Of a stretch of DNA of 64,000 nucleotides, positions 46,691-57,979 are shown in pieces. Position numbers and translations under genes: made by a program. The notes under the pieces were generated by a model. It saw only the letters and a program-made list of their open reading frames with translations, had not been told where the DNA came from and searched no databases. The first letter of the stretch is position 1. Every line of letters begins with the position of its first letter. Source of the stretch: Wurfbainia villosa (taxonomy: Eukaryota; Streptophyta; Magnoliopsida; Zingiberales; Zingiberaceae); NCBI GenBank assembly GCA_025175895.1, contig CM045993.1, forward strand, positions 52,518,621 to 52,582,620, read 5' to 3'.

Positions 46691-49600
46691 CGCACATGCC
46701 CAATTTTCGTCTTGATAGACTGAATTCGGCTTCGGGTAGGGGTTTAGTAAATAGATCTGCCAAGTTGGACTTCGATTCAACGTATTCGAGTTGTATGGCT
46801 CCGTTGGCCACATGTTCTCAAATGAAATGGTGTTTGACCTCTATATGTTTGGTCATAGAGTGACATATTGGATTTTTAGTTAGGTTAATTGAGCTAATGT
46901 TATCTACGTGAATTTTGTTAGTGATATATGAGAGATGTCCTAAGGCAATTGCCTTATGTTTGAACCATTTATATGATAAATGAAGATTCACTATTTGAGT
47001 ATACATGTTTTCATGTATTTGATTAGATCTTAAACTCATTTACTGAATGTCCACGATACGATTCATAGCATGAGAGAATTTGTGATTGGATCACAACTAG
47101 TGAGTATCTCTACATGTGTAATTGTGATGTATCAGAATTATCCCTAGTCGATGAATTGATGGATTTGGACACCATTGATTATGTCGAGACTAGCACGAGG
47201 TATACTCCTTGGTGTATCTAAGCAGCTGATTCTCACTGGCTGGAGACATTGTGATGTCCGGAGTTGATTGTGGATGCTAGTTATGGTAACTAGTTCATTG
47301 GAGTGACCAACCGTAAGACTTCATATGGTTCTCTTCATATATAGATATGTCAATGAAGTTCTTACTGTAGCTTAAGTGCGATGTTCCTTTGACTTGCGGT
47401 ATTCAAGTCATCTTGATAATAAAGACTTATGCTTTGACATCTTAAGCAAGCATCTCTAAGGAGATGTGGACCCGGGATGATTGGGTATAAGTCGAAGTGA
47501 TCAAAGGTTTTTGAATAGGCTATAAAGGATTCACCACTCCTTGCGAGGATATGTATACCCATGGCCTCTCATCGGATTGTTACTAAAGTCTTTGGCCAAA
47601 GCAATACATGTTTAGAGTAAGGTACTCTTCGATACATGTGCAGTAACTAGAATCCGTAGGCGAGGAAATTATACTTAGGCTAGGTGTGACGTAGTCAGCC
47701 TAGTGGGGACTGACACTATAGACCATGTCCTGAACCAAGTGGGTATAAGATGAGTGAAGGGAATGGGGCACGATTCATTCGAGCTGCTGAAGTGTTTCAG
47801 AAATAGTTCTGGATCAACCGTTGATCTTTTCGATTAATTGGGGATCATGATGTACTACTAGGTGCCACTCATGATCGTTCTATAATTAATGGTTAATTAT
47901 AGATAGCCAACATAAATCGAGAACCTATTTGGTCACACGCAAAACGAGCATAATCCGAAGGATTTAAAACGAGCTTGAGAATGAGATTCTCAGACCGAGA
48001 GAAACTACGTTTGGTTGGACCAAATATGGAGCAAGCATGAAATCATTTCAGTCACAATGGAAGTGTGGATGGGCCGTGTCTTATGAAGACATGATGGATG
48101 AACCAAATTGGTTTGGTTCTAATCCAATGGAGGAGAATAAACCAAAGGGTTTGGTTTGTTTTTAAACGAATGAATCAAAGTTAGTTCGGTTCATTTTAAC
48201 TTAAATTAATGGAGCGGGTTAACGGGCCTTTGGTTATGATCTGATAACCATTAAGAGAATTTGTTCTCTATAAAATAGGGCTTAAGGGTTTTTGTTAAAA
48301 CCCTAATCCAAAGCCTTGCAACCCTAATAGTTGCTGCCCCCTCCTCTCCTTGGTGAAGTCGGCGCCAACAACCCCCCTTGCCGTCGCCCACCACCTAGCT
48401 CCCTTGTCGGCGTCCAGAAGATGCTTTCCTTCCCTCTTGCTGGCGTTGAGCTGCTGCCGGAGGAGCTCCGGTGATCTCCCTTGGGTTCGGCAATAAGGTG
48501 AGCTTCAACCTTCCCTTTTGGCCGACCCTTATTCCTCCACCAAAGCTGTCCAATTTTCTGGACAGCTTGTTTCCTTCTCATCGGAGCATTGTTTGGACGA
48601 CGTTTGGAGCTCTGACAGTGGTAGACTTGCCGGGGATTCGATCTCCGGTAATCCTCATAGGTGGAGGACGAAGGATTCGTCAAACGGTTGACGAATACCT
48701 CTCTGGAGAAGCGAGTTTTTGAGGACTCATTTTGGATCTGATTTTTGATTCAGACTGTGATCTTCTCTCGATCACATTGTCTTCAACACGTGGCTAGGAA
48801 CCCGTACGAAGACGAGGCTTGTGACTTAGTGAAGTCATCCCGAAGATACTCGGCGTGGATACGGATAGAGATGATTCTAGCAAGGATCGTTCCGGTTGAT
48901 GCCTTTCCCGCTACACGTGATACGTCAGGTATACGTAGTGTAAATTTCCTTTTATTGCAAAATTTGAATTTACGGTTATATCTACACATGTTGTACTATG
49001 CATGCGTGTGATGTGTGTGTTGTAATAAATTAGATTTATTATTTTATTCCTTCTGCTGTGCACATGTTTACGAAACATGTTCGAACACACACTCGCCGCA
49101 GTGCCGGAAACCCAACAAATTTTAGTATTTGTAAAGTCTAACTTAAAATCTCAGAGAGTGTGCTTCATCCAAAGAAACTGAGTGACACACTCACCCATCG
49201 CGATGTATTCGGCTTCGGTGGTAGATAAGGCAACACAGTGTTGCTTCCTACTGCACCAACTCACTAGACTCGAGCTGAGAAGTTGACAACAACCACTTAT
49301 ACTCTTTCTATCGAGCTTACTTCCGGCATAGGCCGAGTCGGAGTAGCCGATTAGTTCGAACTCGATAGATCTAGGGTATCAAATACCGACATTAAGTGTA
49401 CCCTTTAGATATCTAAGGATATGCTTAACTAGAATTAGGTGAGATTCCTTCGCACAGGTTTGGAACCTTGCGCACATACTTACTGCAAATAAGATATCAG
49501 GTTAGCTTGCAGTTAAGTAAAGGAGACTCCCTATCATGCTCCTATAGTATTTTAAGTCAATTGAATTTCCGATTACATCTTCTCCTATATTTACATTTGT

Positions 49601-50448
49601 TGCCATTGGAGTATTAATAATTTTAGCGTCTTGCATTCCAAAATGTTTAATTAATTCCCTAGTATATTTGCGTTAGTGTAAGTATATTCCATCTTTAGTT
49701 TGTTTAATTTGTAGACCTAAGAAGAAACTTAATTCACCTACTAAATTCATTTCAAATTCACTTTTCATAAGTGAGATGAACTCGTTTAGTAGGATCAAGT
49801 TGGTGGTTCCGAAGATGATATCATCTACGTAGATTTGGGCTATGAATATGCCTTTCCCTATGGCTTTTATGAAAAGGGTTGGGTTGACTAAACCTTGGTT
49901 AAATCCTTTGGACCTAAGATAAATCGAAAACCTCTCGTACCAAGCTTGAGGAGCTTGTTTGAGTCCATAGAGAGCTTTCTTTAATCTAAGGACATGGTCG
50001 GGTTTATCTAGACTTTCGAAACCGGGGGGTTGGCTAACATAAACCTCCTCCTTATATATCCATTCAAGAATGCTGACTTTACATCCATTTGAAACAACTT
50101 AAATCCTCGATGTGCAGCATATACTAATAACATTCGGATGGATTCTAATCTAGCTACTGGGGCATAGGTTTCGTCGTAATCTAAACCTCCAACTTGACTA
50201 AAACCTTTAGCAACTAATCTAACTTTATTTCTAACTACTTCACCTTTATCATCAAGTTTATTTTGAAACACCCACCTTGTTCCAATGATTGTTTTATCTT
50301 TAGGTGGTGGTACTAATTCTCATACTTTGTTCCTAGTGAATTGAGCTAGCTCTTCTTGCATTGCAATAATCCAATCGGGATCAAGAAGAGCTTGGTCAAT
50401 GATTTTGGGTTCAATTTTGGAAATCAAGGAGATTTGACTAAGGTTTCA
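46691..50448 (-). pseudogene. R5 reverse transcriptase-RNase H, split by S2
   Basis: The coding pieces are 49123-50448 and 46691-46915. RT shows FQNKLDDKGEVVRNKVRLVA, DETYAPVARLESI and KSAFLNGYI, then a 1-base shift near 50045 and further shifts. A YVDD-type QIYVDDIIFG is readable near 49810-49835. RNase H shows RKQHCVALSTTEAEY (about 49205-49245), and its last part (NISSINLTKNPICHSMTKHI) lies beyond S2 near 46840-46915. S2 split RNase H within a codon run at AATTT. Non-functional. It resembles R3 in every motif. Confidence 0.87.
46916..49117 (+). mobile_element. S2: solo LTR of family I (2202 bp)
   Basis: TGTTAGTGATATATGAGAG ... GAAACCCAACA. TSD AATTT at 46911-46915 and 49118-49122. No internal domain. 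The leader hairpins are present. The 48324-48683 frame on the other strand is an LTR by-product. Confidence 0.95.
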
Positions 50449-51747
50449 CTATGAAGCTCTAGTTCGAACTCCTAGGCTTGGATCACCTATCACTTGGTCG
50501 ATAGGATGATTTGTTTGAGTCCTAGTTTGAATTGGATTAGAGTCACCTATCACTTGGTCGATAGGATGACTTGGTTGACTTAGGTTAGGATTAATACTAG
50601 ACTCGATCTCAAGGTCCGAGTCGAGTCTGCTATGAATCGGCTCGCTAATTGGGGTTGCTAGGGGTTTTGTAGGTTCGTGTCCTTCATCAAACACTACATT
50701 AATAGTCTCTTCGACTCTAAGGGTGTCATGGTTATATACCCTATAGGCTCTACTCATAGTCGAGTATCCTAGAAAGATTCCGGTAGAGGTTTTGGATGTG
50801 AATTTCCCTAGGTAATCCTTAGTGTTTAGGATATGTACCTTACATCCAAATACCCTAAAGTACTTGATGTTAGTTATTTTATCGTGGTAAATCTCGTACG
50901 AGGTCTTAAGGTGCCTCTTTACCATAAGGATCCTATTTTGGACATAGCAAGTCGTACTAACGGCTTCTGCCCAAAATCTATCGGGTAGGTTATACTCGTT
51001 TAACATTGTCGTTGCGGCTTCTTGTAGGGTTCTATTTTTACGTTCTACTAGGCCATTCTGTTGTGGGGTTCTAGGGCATGAGAACTCATGGTGGTATCCA
51101 TTTAGGTTACAGAATTCTATAAACCCATGGTTCTCAAATTCACCACCATGATCACTCCTAAGTCTTTTGATTTTAAGGTTTTGTTGATTTTCTATTAGTT
51201 TAAATAGGTTGATTAATTGATCTAGGGTATCACTTTTATGTTTGATGAATCTAACCCAAGTAAATTTAGAATAGTTGTCAATTATGACTAAGCAAAATTG
51301 ACTCCCATTAAGTGACTTAGCTCCGTGTGAATCAAATAGATCCATGTGTAGGAGCTCAAGAACACTTTTGGTTTATTCTTGATTAGTTAGTTGATGTTGT
51401 ATCCTAGATTGTTTACCTTGTTGACAAGCATTACATATTTTATTATCCAAGTTGTTGAGGTTAGGCAAACCTCTGACTAAGTCACTCTGACTCATCTTGT
51501 GGATGAGTCTTGGGTGCGAGTGACCGAGTCGTCGGTGCCACAACCAAGATTCCTCTTTCCCTGTCATAAGATACTTGGTTGAGGAGTTAGTTAAATTAAT
51601 AGTATAAATGTTGTTATTTCTTGTTCCTTTAAGAATTGTTTTAGAGGTTTCATTTGTTTTAATTACGCATTCATTTTCTAGAAATATGACCTTATAGTTA
51701 TTATCACACAATTGACTTACACTAAGTAAATTATATTAGAAATTTTC
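50449..51747 (-). pseudogene. R5 integrase
   Basis: 51711-51373 covers the pre-integrase and zinc finger (WLWHRRLGHSHP ... CNACQQGKQS). A stop at about 51371-51373 separates it from a 298-codon frame, 51345-50449. That frame holds the catalytic acids D (MDLFDSHG), D (RSDHGGEF) and E (NGLVERKNR), the VFGCKVHILN region and a C-terminal linker. The linker has two near-copies of the phrase HPIDQVIGD (about 50480-50560), a small in-frame repeat. The junction with RT at 50448 is frame-broken. Upstream it joins protease across T2. Confidence 0.88.
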
Positions 51748-52381
51748 TGTTGGGAGTATGGGGAATACAATCAAAGTCCCACATTGGTAAGACATGGAAA
51801 AGATCATGTGCTTATAAGAAAAAAGATATCTCCATTGGTATGAGGCCTTTTGGGTAAAGCCCAAAAATAAAACCATGAGGGCTTAGACCCAAAGTGGACA
51901 ATATCATGCCATTGTGGAGATATGTGGAGCTTATAAGCACTAACAATTGGTATCAGAGCCATGGTCCATGTCAAGCCATGAACCTCGAACGAAGGAAGTT
52001 GAGCTCCCACGTCCGGATCAAGAGAACCAGACATCAGGAAGGAAGTCTAGTTGGGTCGGGGGGACCGAACAACTGACAGGAAGTCCTGGTGGGTTGAAGA
52101 TCGGACATCAAGCAGAGAAAATCCTTCGAGGAGGGATAGGCTTGGGGGGGGGCCCAATGTGGTCCTTCGTTTGAGGGGGGGATTGTTGGGAGTATGGGGA
52201 ATACAATCAAAGTCCCACATTGGTAAGACATGGAAAAGATCATGTGCTTATAAGAAAAAAGATATCTCCATTGGTATGAGGCCTTTTGGGTAAAGCCCAA
52301 AAATAAAACCATGAGGGCTTAGACCCAAAGTGGACAATATCATGCCATTGTGGAGATATGTGGAGCTTATAAGCACTAACA
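51748..52381 (+). mobile_element. T2: TRIM element (634 bp) in R5 protease
   Basis: LTRs 51748-51945 and 52184-52381, 198 bp each, identical by eye. Primer binding site TGGTATCAGAGCC at 51948-51960. Polypurine tract GAGGGGGGGA before LTR2. TSD TTTTC at 51743-51747 and 52382-52386. The internal domain is close to T1. It encodes no protein and must borrow gag and enzymes. Confidence 0.96.
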
Positions 52382-53568
52382 TTTTCTACCAATAAGACAT
52401 TTTGAATAATAAAGTTTGAGTTGAGCTCAATATCACCTGATCCGATGATTTTGAGCTTTCCATTGTTTCCAAAGGCTATTGATCCTTGTCGTTTGAATTG
52501 AAGCTTTGAAAACTTGAGTTGATCCCCGGTCATGTGTCGGGAGCAACCACTGTCCAACATCCATTGATCCTACACACAAGGTAGTTGGATCAAATATTGG
52601 AATTGCTAAAAGTTGATTGTAAATTATTAAACCTAAATCATCTCACCCATGTCTACCTGATCAAACATGTTATCCTTATATGTACTTGTGAGATGACTTC
52701 CAATTTTACTTGATTTGAATTTAATGATTTGAACACTTGTCAACCTTGCGTTAGATTCAGATTTGACCTTAAGCTCATCAAGTCACCTTTTCAAGATCAT
52801 GGCTTCCAGGTCGTGGCGAGGCACAGGGGCCTTCTTTGATAGGAAAAATGACCACTTCCTTAGACAAAGCCATTTCAAGAAAATAGAGACTTGACTCACC
52901 TAAGACCACTTCCTGGTCTAACTAGTCTAGGATACGGCGAGGTAGCTTCTGCTAGTTTCACTCGGTCAAGTGCACCGAACTAGATATACTTTATCTAGCC
53001 TGAATATATGAGACTCCGCTTTCCTAGCATACTATCATCTCGCCGCATCCTAGTACTATGTTACCAAGTATTGACAAGTTATAGTCCTATCTAACCATTC
53101 TAAAAAGAAAAATAAAAATAAATAAAGGACCTAAGCATGCAATTTCTAAGTTAGAGCACAAACAAATTTTGTACTGGCTCCCCCCGGACCGTTGAATCGG
53201 TTCGGTCTCTCCACATAGTGGATTTGGTACTTGGGAACTCAGTACTGGTTGGATCCTAAGTTTGAAATCAAAGCGATCTTAGGGACCCATGCTTGAACAC
53301 TTTTTTTATGTCGACTTACAATCGACATATACGATTTGTTGGTCGTATTTTACCTAAACCCTAGTCCGTCCTTATTGTACACGGCCCTTTGTAATCCAAG
53401 TAGAAGGTCAAGTCCCTTGGATCCCAAAGTAAACCTTTCCAACGTGTTCCTAAGATCTTCGACTTGACTTTTCAAGAGTGAGTTCTCAACTTCGAGCTTT
53501 TCAACCCGAGTTGAGTCCTCCTCTCGAACTTGACTAGTCGAAGAGGTTAGGGATGAAGGGAGTGCCAA
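52382..53568 (-). pseudogene. R5 gag C-terminus and protease
   Basis: 52560 down to about 52387 is protease: MLDSGCSRHMTGD (DSG motif) and the following strand region, in frame with the part beyond T2 (VLLVEN). From about 53568 to 53160 is the gag tail: a leucine-rich coiled coil (VEKLEVENSLLKSQVEDL), the phrase LQRAVYNKDGLGFR (R3 has SRQRAVYNKAGLGYK) and WVPK motifs. Between them, 52570-53160, no gag or protease frame can be read, although in R3 the two domains are almost adjacent. The frame that seems to start at 53598 begins inside R7 and is not the true gag start. Confidence 0.82.
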
Positions 53569-55693
53569 TGGTTGCGTCGGAGTCTCATTGCCTCCCATGT
53601 CCCCGGATTAAAATTTTATCAACTAAAACTAATCCGGACGGGATGAGTTTCTGAAGAACAACCGTTTTGTCATCGTGCCAACGACTCGAGTGATCGCTTA
53701 AACAAACTTATTGTTCAAGCAATCAACACTTCTAGTCGGTTAGCCGCGGAAGAGATGACGAACGAATCGCCGGTTTTTGTGTTTCTTATCGGGGTCCATG
53801 ATTATACAAATAAAAACAAATGCAAACTAGTATAATCAACACATACTAACATAAAGAACATAAGCTAGCATATCTTATCATAAGAGAATCAAGAATAAAG
53901 TTTGTAAAACTTTTATACCTCTTGGTCTTCTACCGTATGTCCCATCCTCCTCGTGGACGTCGTGTGGGCGAAGATCCTCCACGAGTTGAAGCCTCCTAGA
54001 TCACGTTCTTCCCTTCCTTGCTCACTCCGAACAAAGAGAAGAACCAAACAAAAACTCCTTCTCCTATCTAGAACCGACCACCAAGCCAAGGAGCTTGATA
54101 TAGCCACCGGCCAAGGAGTAGATAATTGAGCGCCGACCAACCTTGAAGGTGCTGCTGCCACGCCACCAAGGAGAGAGGGAGAAGGAATAATGGGTATGGG
54201 TGCCGGCCAAAGCAAGGAGGAAGAAGATGGGCGCCGGCTACCAATTAGGAAGAGAAGGAAACAAACCTTAATCCTTCCAAGGATTGCCGCCCAAACCTTT
54301 TCCCAAACCCTAGCCGCCCAAGCCAAAAACCCTAATCTCCTTCTTGATATATCTCTATCTTTCTATCTTACACGCCCAAGCCCTTAGCCCTCCTTTTATA
54401 GAGTTAGGCTTAGGCCTCCTTTCAATCTCCACCGTTGGATCTAGAGACTTAGTCTCCACCGTCGGATCTAGGGTTTCATCCCAACCGTCAGATCTAGGGT
54501 TTCATCCCAACCGTCGGATCTAGGGTTTCATCCCAACCGTCGGATCTAGGGTTTCATCCCAACCGTCGAATCTAGGGTTTCATCCCAACCATCGGATCTA
54601 GGGTTTCATCCCAACCGTCGGATCTAGGGTTTCATCCCAACCGTCGGATCTAGGGTTTCATCCCAACCGTCAGATCTAGAGATTTAATCTCTACCGCCGG
54701 ATCTAGAGATTTAATCTCCACCGTCAGATCTAGAGATTTAATCTCCACCGTCGGATCTAGAGTTTTATGTTCCATCATTGGATCTAGGCTCCATGAGGTT
54801 TTAATAAGGCTACGATAGGGACCATGAGGAGGAGTTGGATCTTGGCCACCCAATGGATCGGAACCACACAAACTTGATCCATCAATGATGTTCCATTCCA
54901 CTAGAGGATCATCGTTGATCTACCTCACCAACCCCCATTTATATGGGCTCCATATATTATTTGCACAACTATCTCCCCGTGTTTAAGATATCGAATGTCC
55001 GTCAATTAATTGATTTACTGACCATCAATTAATTAACATCTAACTCCTCGAGTAGTACCACTCAACCTTATTATCATGTTGACTAAGTCAACCCACGGGG
55101 TTTACATGATAAACCTTATGAGCTCCTCAAGGGGACATCATCAACCTAATATATAGGACACAGTTTCCTTCTATAATCAACGACACACCATGTAAATAAT
55201 ATAATTTCCCAACTTACCGGGCCTATTGATTTAATCTATAAATCTCACCCATTGGTAAATCAAAGAAATAAATACTAAGTACATGTGCCCATTATTATAT
55301 CGGGATTCAGAGCATGTGCAACATAATACCCGAGGTCTGATTCAATCATATAGTCAGCAATAGATTGAATCACCTCTATGTCGGTCCTGCTCAATACACA
55401 CAAAATATACTAGTGTAATTCTATGGTCAAGATAAACAAATACCAAATCACACTACAACCATGCCAATGGTTTGTCCAAGACCATCTTGGTTGTGAGCCT
55501 ATACTTATATTCTACAAGGAATTGATAACATGATCTTCTGTGCCTCACCAAGCACCACGTTATCTACAATGTAGAGTATTAGACAATATGCACACATATA
55601 ATAAATATAAAGTGCAAACAATGTTCATGTGATTCTTATTTCAAAATAAAGATGTCCATACAAAAGACTAGGCTTTCAGTATACATCCCAACA
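53569..55693 (-). repeat. R7 3' LTR (about 2125 bp)
   Basis: It ends CATCCCAACA next to the polypurine tract. The left edge is placed at the TG of 53569 by alignment with the R2 LTR end, which is diverged there, so it is good to perhaps 10 bp. TATAAAAG (minus) at 54393-54400, directly beside the minisatellite. The frame 53913-54326 is an LTR by-product. Confidence 0.82.
54424..54787 (-). repeat. 26-bp minisatellite, about 14 units (R7 LTR)
   Basis: Units CAACCGTCGGATCTAGGG plus TTTCATCC, or CCACCGTCGGATCTAGAG plus ATTTAATCT. This is the longest array in the window. R2 LTRs have 11 units each and R6 LTRs have 5 and 4. Confidence 0.92.
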
Positions 55694-55704
55694 ATCTCCC
55701 ACTT
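55694..55704 (-). promoter_or_regulatory. R7 polypurine tract
   Basis: ATCTCCCACTT on +, AAGTGGGAGAT on the element strand. Confidence 0.86.
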
Positions 55705-55772
55705 ATACTAAAAGACTATGCTGTCATCACACTGCCATACATATGATCCCCATGTCCTCCACATGCCTATCA

Positions 55773-57974
55773 TGTTGGGTTTCCGGCACCGCGGCGTGTG
55801 TGTGTTCGATCATGTTTCGTAAACATGAGCACAGCGGAAGCAATTAAAAATAATAAATCTATATTTATTACAACACACACAACACACGCATGCTATTACA
55901 ACAAGTGTAGACATAACCGTAAATTAAAATTTGCAATAAAAGGAAATTAAACTACGTTATACCTTCCGTATGACGTGTAGCGGGAACGGCATCAACCGGA
56001 ACGATCCTCGTAAGAATCGTCTCTATCCGTATCCACGCCGAGCTCCTCGGGATGACTTCGCTAAGTCACGAGCTTCGTCTTCATACGGGTTACCAGCCTC
56101 GTGTTGAAGACGACGTGATCGAGAGATGATCACGATCCGAATCCAAATTCGGATCCTCAAACGAGTTCACAAAACTCGCTTCTCCGGAGAGGTATTCGTC
56201 AACCGTTTGACGAATCCTTCGTCCTCCACCTCAGAGGATTACCGGAGATCGAATCCCCGTAAGTTAGCCGCTGTCGAGCTCTAACTGCCGCCCAAACGAC
56301 GCCCGACGAGAACAAGCTGTCCAGAAAACTGGACAGCTTTGGTGGAGGTGATAGGCGCCGCCAACCAAGGGAGATAGAGCTCACCTTGATGCCAAACTTG
56401 AAGGAGATCACCGAGCACTAACCCGGCAGCAGCTCGACCTGCGAGGGGAAGGAATCAGCCTTCTAGGCGCCGGTTGGAGCCTCAAGGTGGCGGCGGCAAG
56501 GAGGAGGAGAGTTAGCTCCTAATTTCTCCAAGGAGAGGTGGGACGCAACTTAGGGTTGTGGATTAGGGCTTAATTATCCATTAAGCCCTCTTTTATAGAG
56601 AACTAATTCTCTTAATGGTTAATGGATCATATCCATAAAGCCCGTTAACCCGCTCCATTAAGATAAGTTAAAATAAACCAAACCATGATGGTTTATTTTA
56701 AGTTAAACGAACGAACCAACTTTTGGTTCATTCGTTTAAAATAAACCAAACCCTTTGGTTTATTCTCATCCATTGGATTAGAACCAAACCATTTTGGTCC
56801 ATCCATTATGTCTTCATAAGACCACGGCCCATCCACGCTTCCATTGCGACTGAAACAATTTCATGCTCGCTTATGTTTGGTCCAACCAAACATAGTTTCT
56901 CTCGGTCTGAGAATCCCATTCTCAAGCTCGTTTTAAATCCTTTGGATTACACTCGTTGTGCGTGTGACCAAATAGGTTCTCGGTTTATGTTGGCCGTCTA
57001 TAATTAACCATTAATTATAGAACGATCATGAGTGGCACCTAGTAGTACATCATGATCCCCAATTAACCAAAAGATCAGCAGTTGATCCGGAACTATTTAC
57101 AAACCCTTGATAGCTCGAATGAATCGTGCCCCATTCCTTCACTCATCTTATACTCACTTGGTTCAGACATGGTCTATTGTGTCGGTCCCACTAAGGTGAC
57201 TACGTCACACCTAGCCCAAGTATCATTTCCTCGTCCTACAGTTCTAGTTACTCCACATGTATCGAAGAGTACCTTACTCTAAACATGTAATGCTTTGGCC
57301 AAAGACTTTAGTAACAATCCGACGAGAGGCCATGGGTATACATCTCCTCGCAAGGAGTGGTGAATCCTTTATAGGCTATTCAAACACCTTGATCATCGAT
57401 CACTACCCAATCATCCCGGGTCCACATCTCCTCAGAGATGTTTGCTTAAGATGTCAAAGCATAAGTCTCCATGATCAAGATGACTTGAATACCGCAAGTC
57501 AAAGGAATATCGCACTTAAGCCACAGTAAGAACTTCATTGACATATCTATATATGCAGAGAACCATATGAAGTCTTACAGCTGGTCACTCCAATGAACTA
57601 GTTACCATAACTAGCATCCACGATTAACTCCGGACATCACAATGTCTCCAGCCAGTGAGAATCAGCTGCTTGGATACACCAAGGAGTATACCTCGTGCTA
57701 GTCTCGACAGAATTGATGGTGTCCAAATCCATCAATTCATCGACTAGGGATAATTCCGATACATCACAATTACACATGTAGAGATACTCACTAGTTGTGA
57801 TCCAATCATAAATTCTCTCATGCTGTGAATCGTATCGTGGACATTCAGTAAATGAGTTTAAGATCCAATCAAATACATGAAACATGTATACTCAAATAGT
57901 GAATCTTCATTTATCATATAAATGGTTCATACATAAGGCGATTGCCTTAGGACATCTCTCATATATTACTAACA
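55773..57974 (-). mobile_element. S3: solo LTR of family I (2202 bp) in R7
   Basis: TGTTGGGTTTCCGGCACC ... TTACTAACA. TSD TATCA at 55768-55772 and 57975-57979. It lies at the very end of the R7 pol gene. The hairpin with AAGCTGTCCAG arms is kept near 56314-56340. Confidence 0.95.
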
Positions 57975-57979
57975 TATCA

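Larger units (their letters stand above)
31438..53568 (-). mobile_element. R5: Sirevirus-like copia element, heavily interrupted
   Basis: Its own sequence is 31438-32020, 45480-46915, 49123-51747 and 52387-53568. The rest is later insertions (S1 with R6, H and T1 inside; S2; T2). In element order: gag C-terminus, protease, integrase, RT, RNase H, untranslated region with polypurine tracts, 3' LTR. The gag N-terminus and 5' LTR should lie beyond R7 and R8, outside the window. Its 3' LTR matches the R8 LTR, so the two belong to one family. It is the base layer of the right half. Confidence 0.88.

Noticed and set aside
48324..48683. 119-codon frame opposite S2, and the 94-codon frames in other family I LTRs
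   Set aside because: Located within solo LTRs, not conserved as proteins between copies, and coincident with the hairpin region.
53350..53598. 82-codon frame taken as a separate small gene
   Set aside because: Its C-terminal part is R5 gag tail and its first residues read into the R7 LTR end, so it is a chance fusion across an insertion border.
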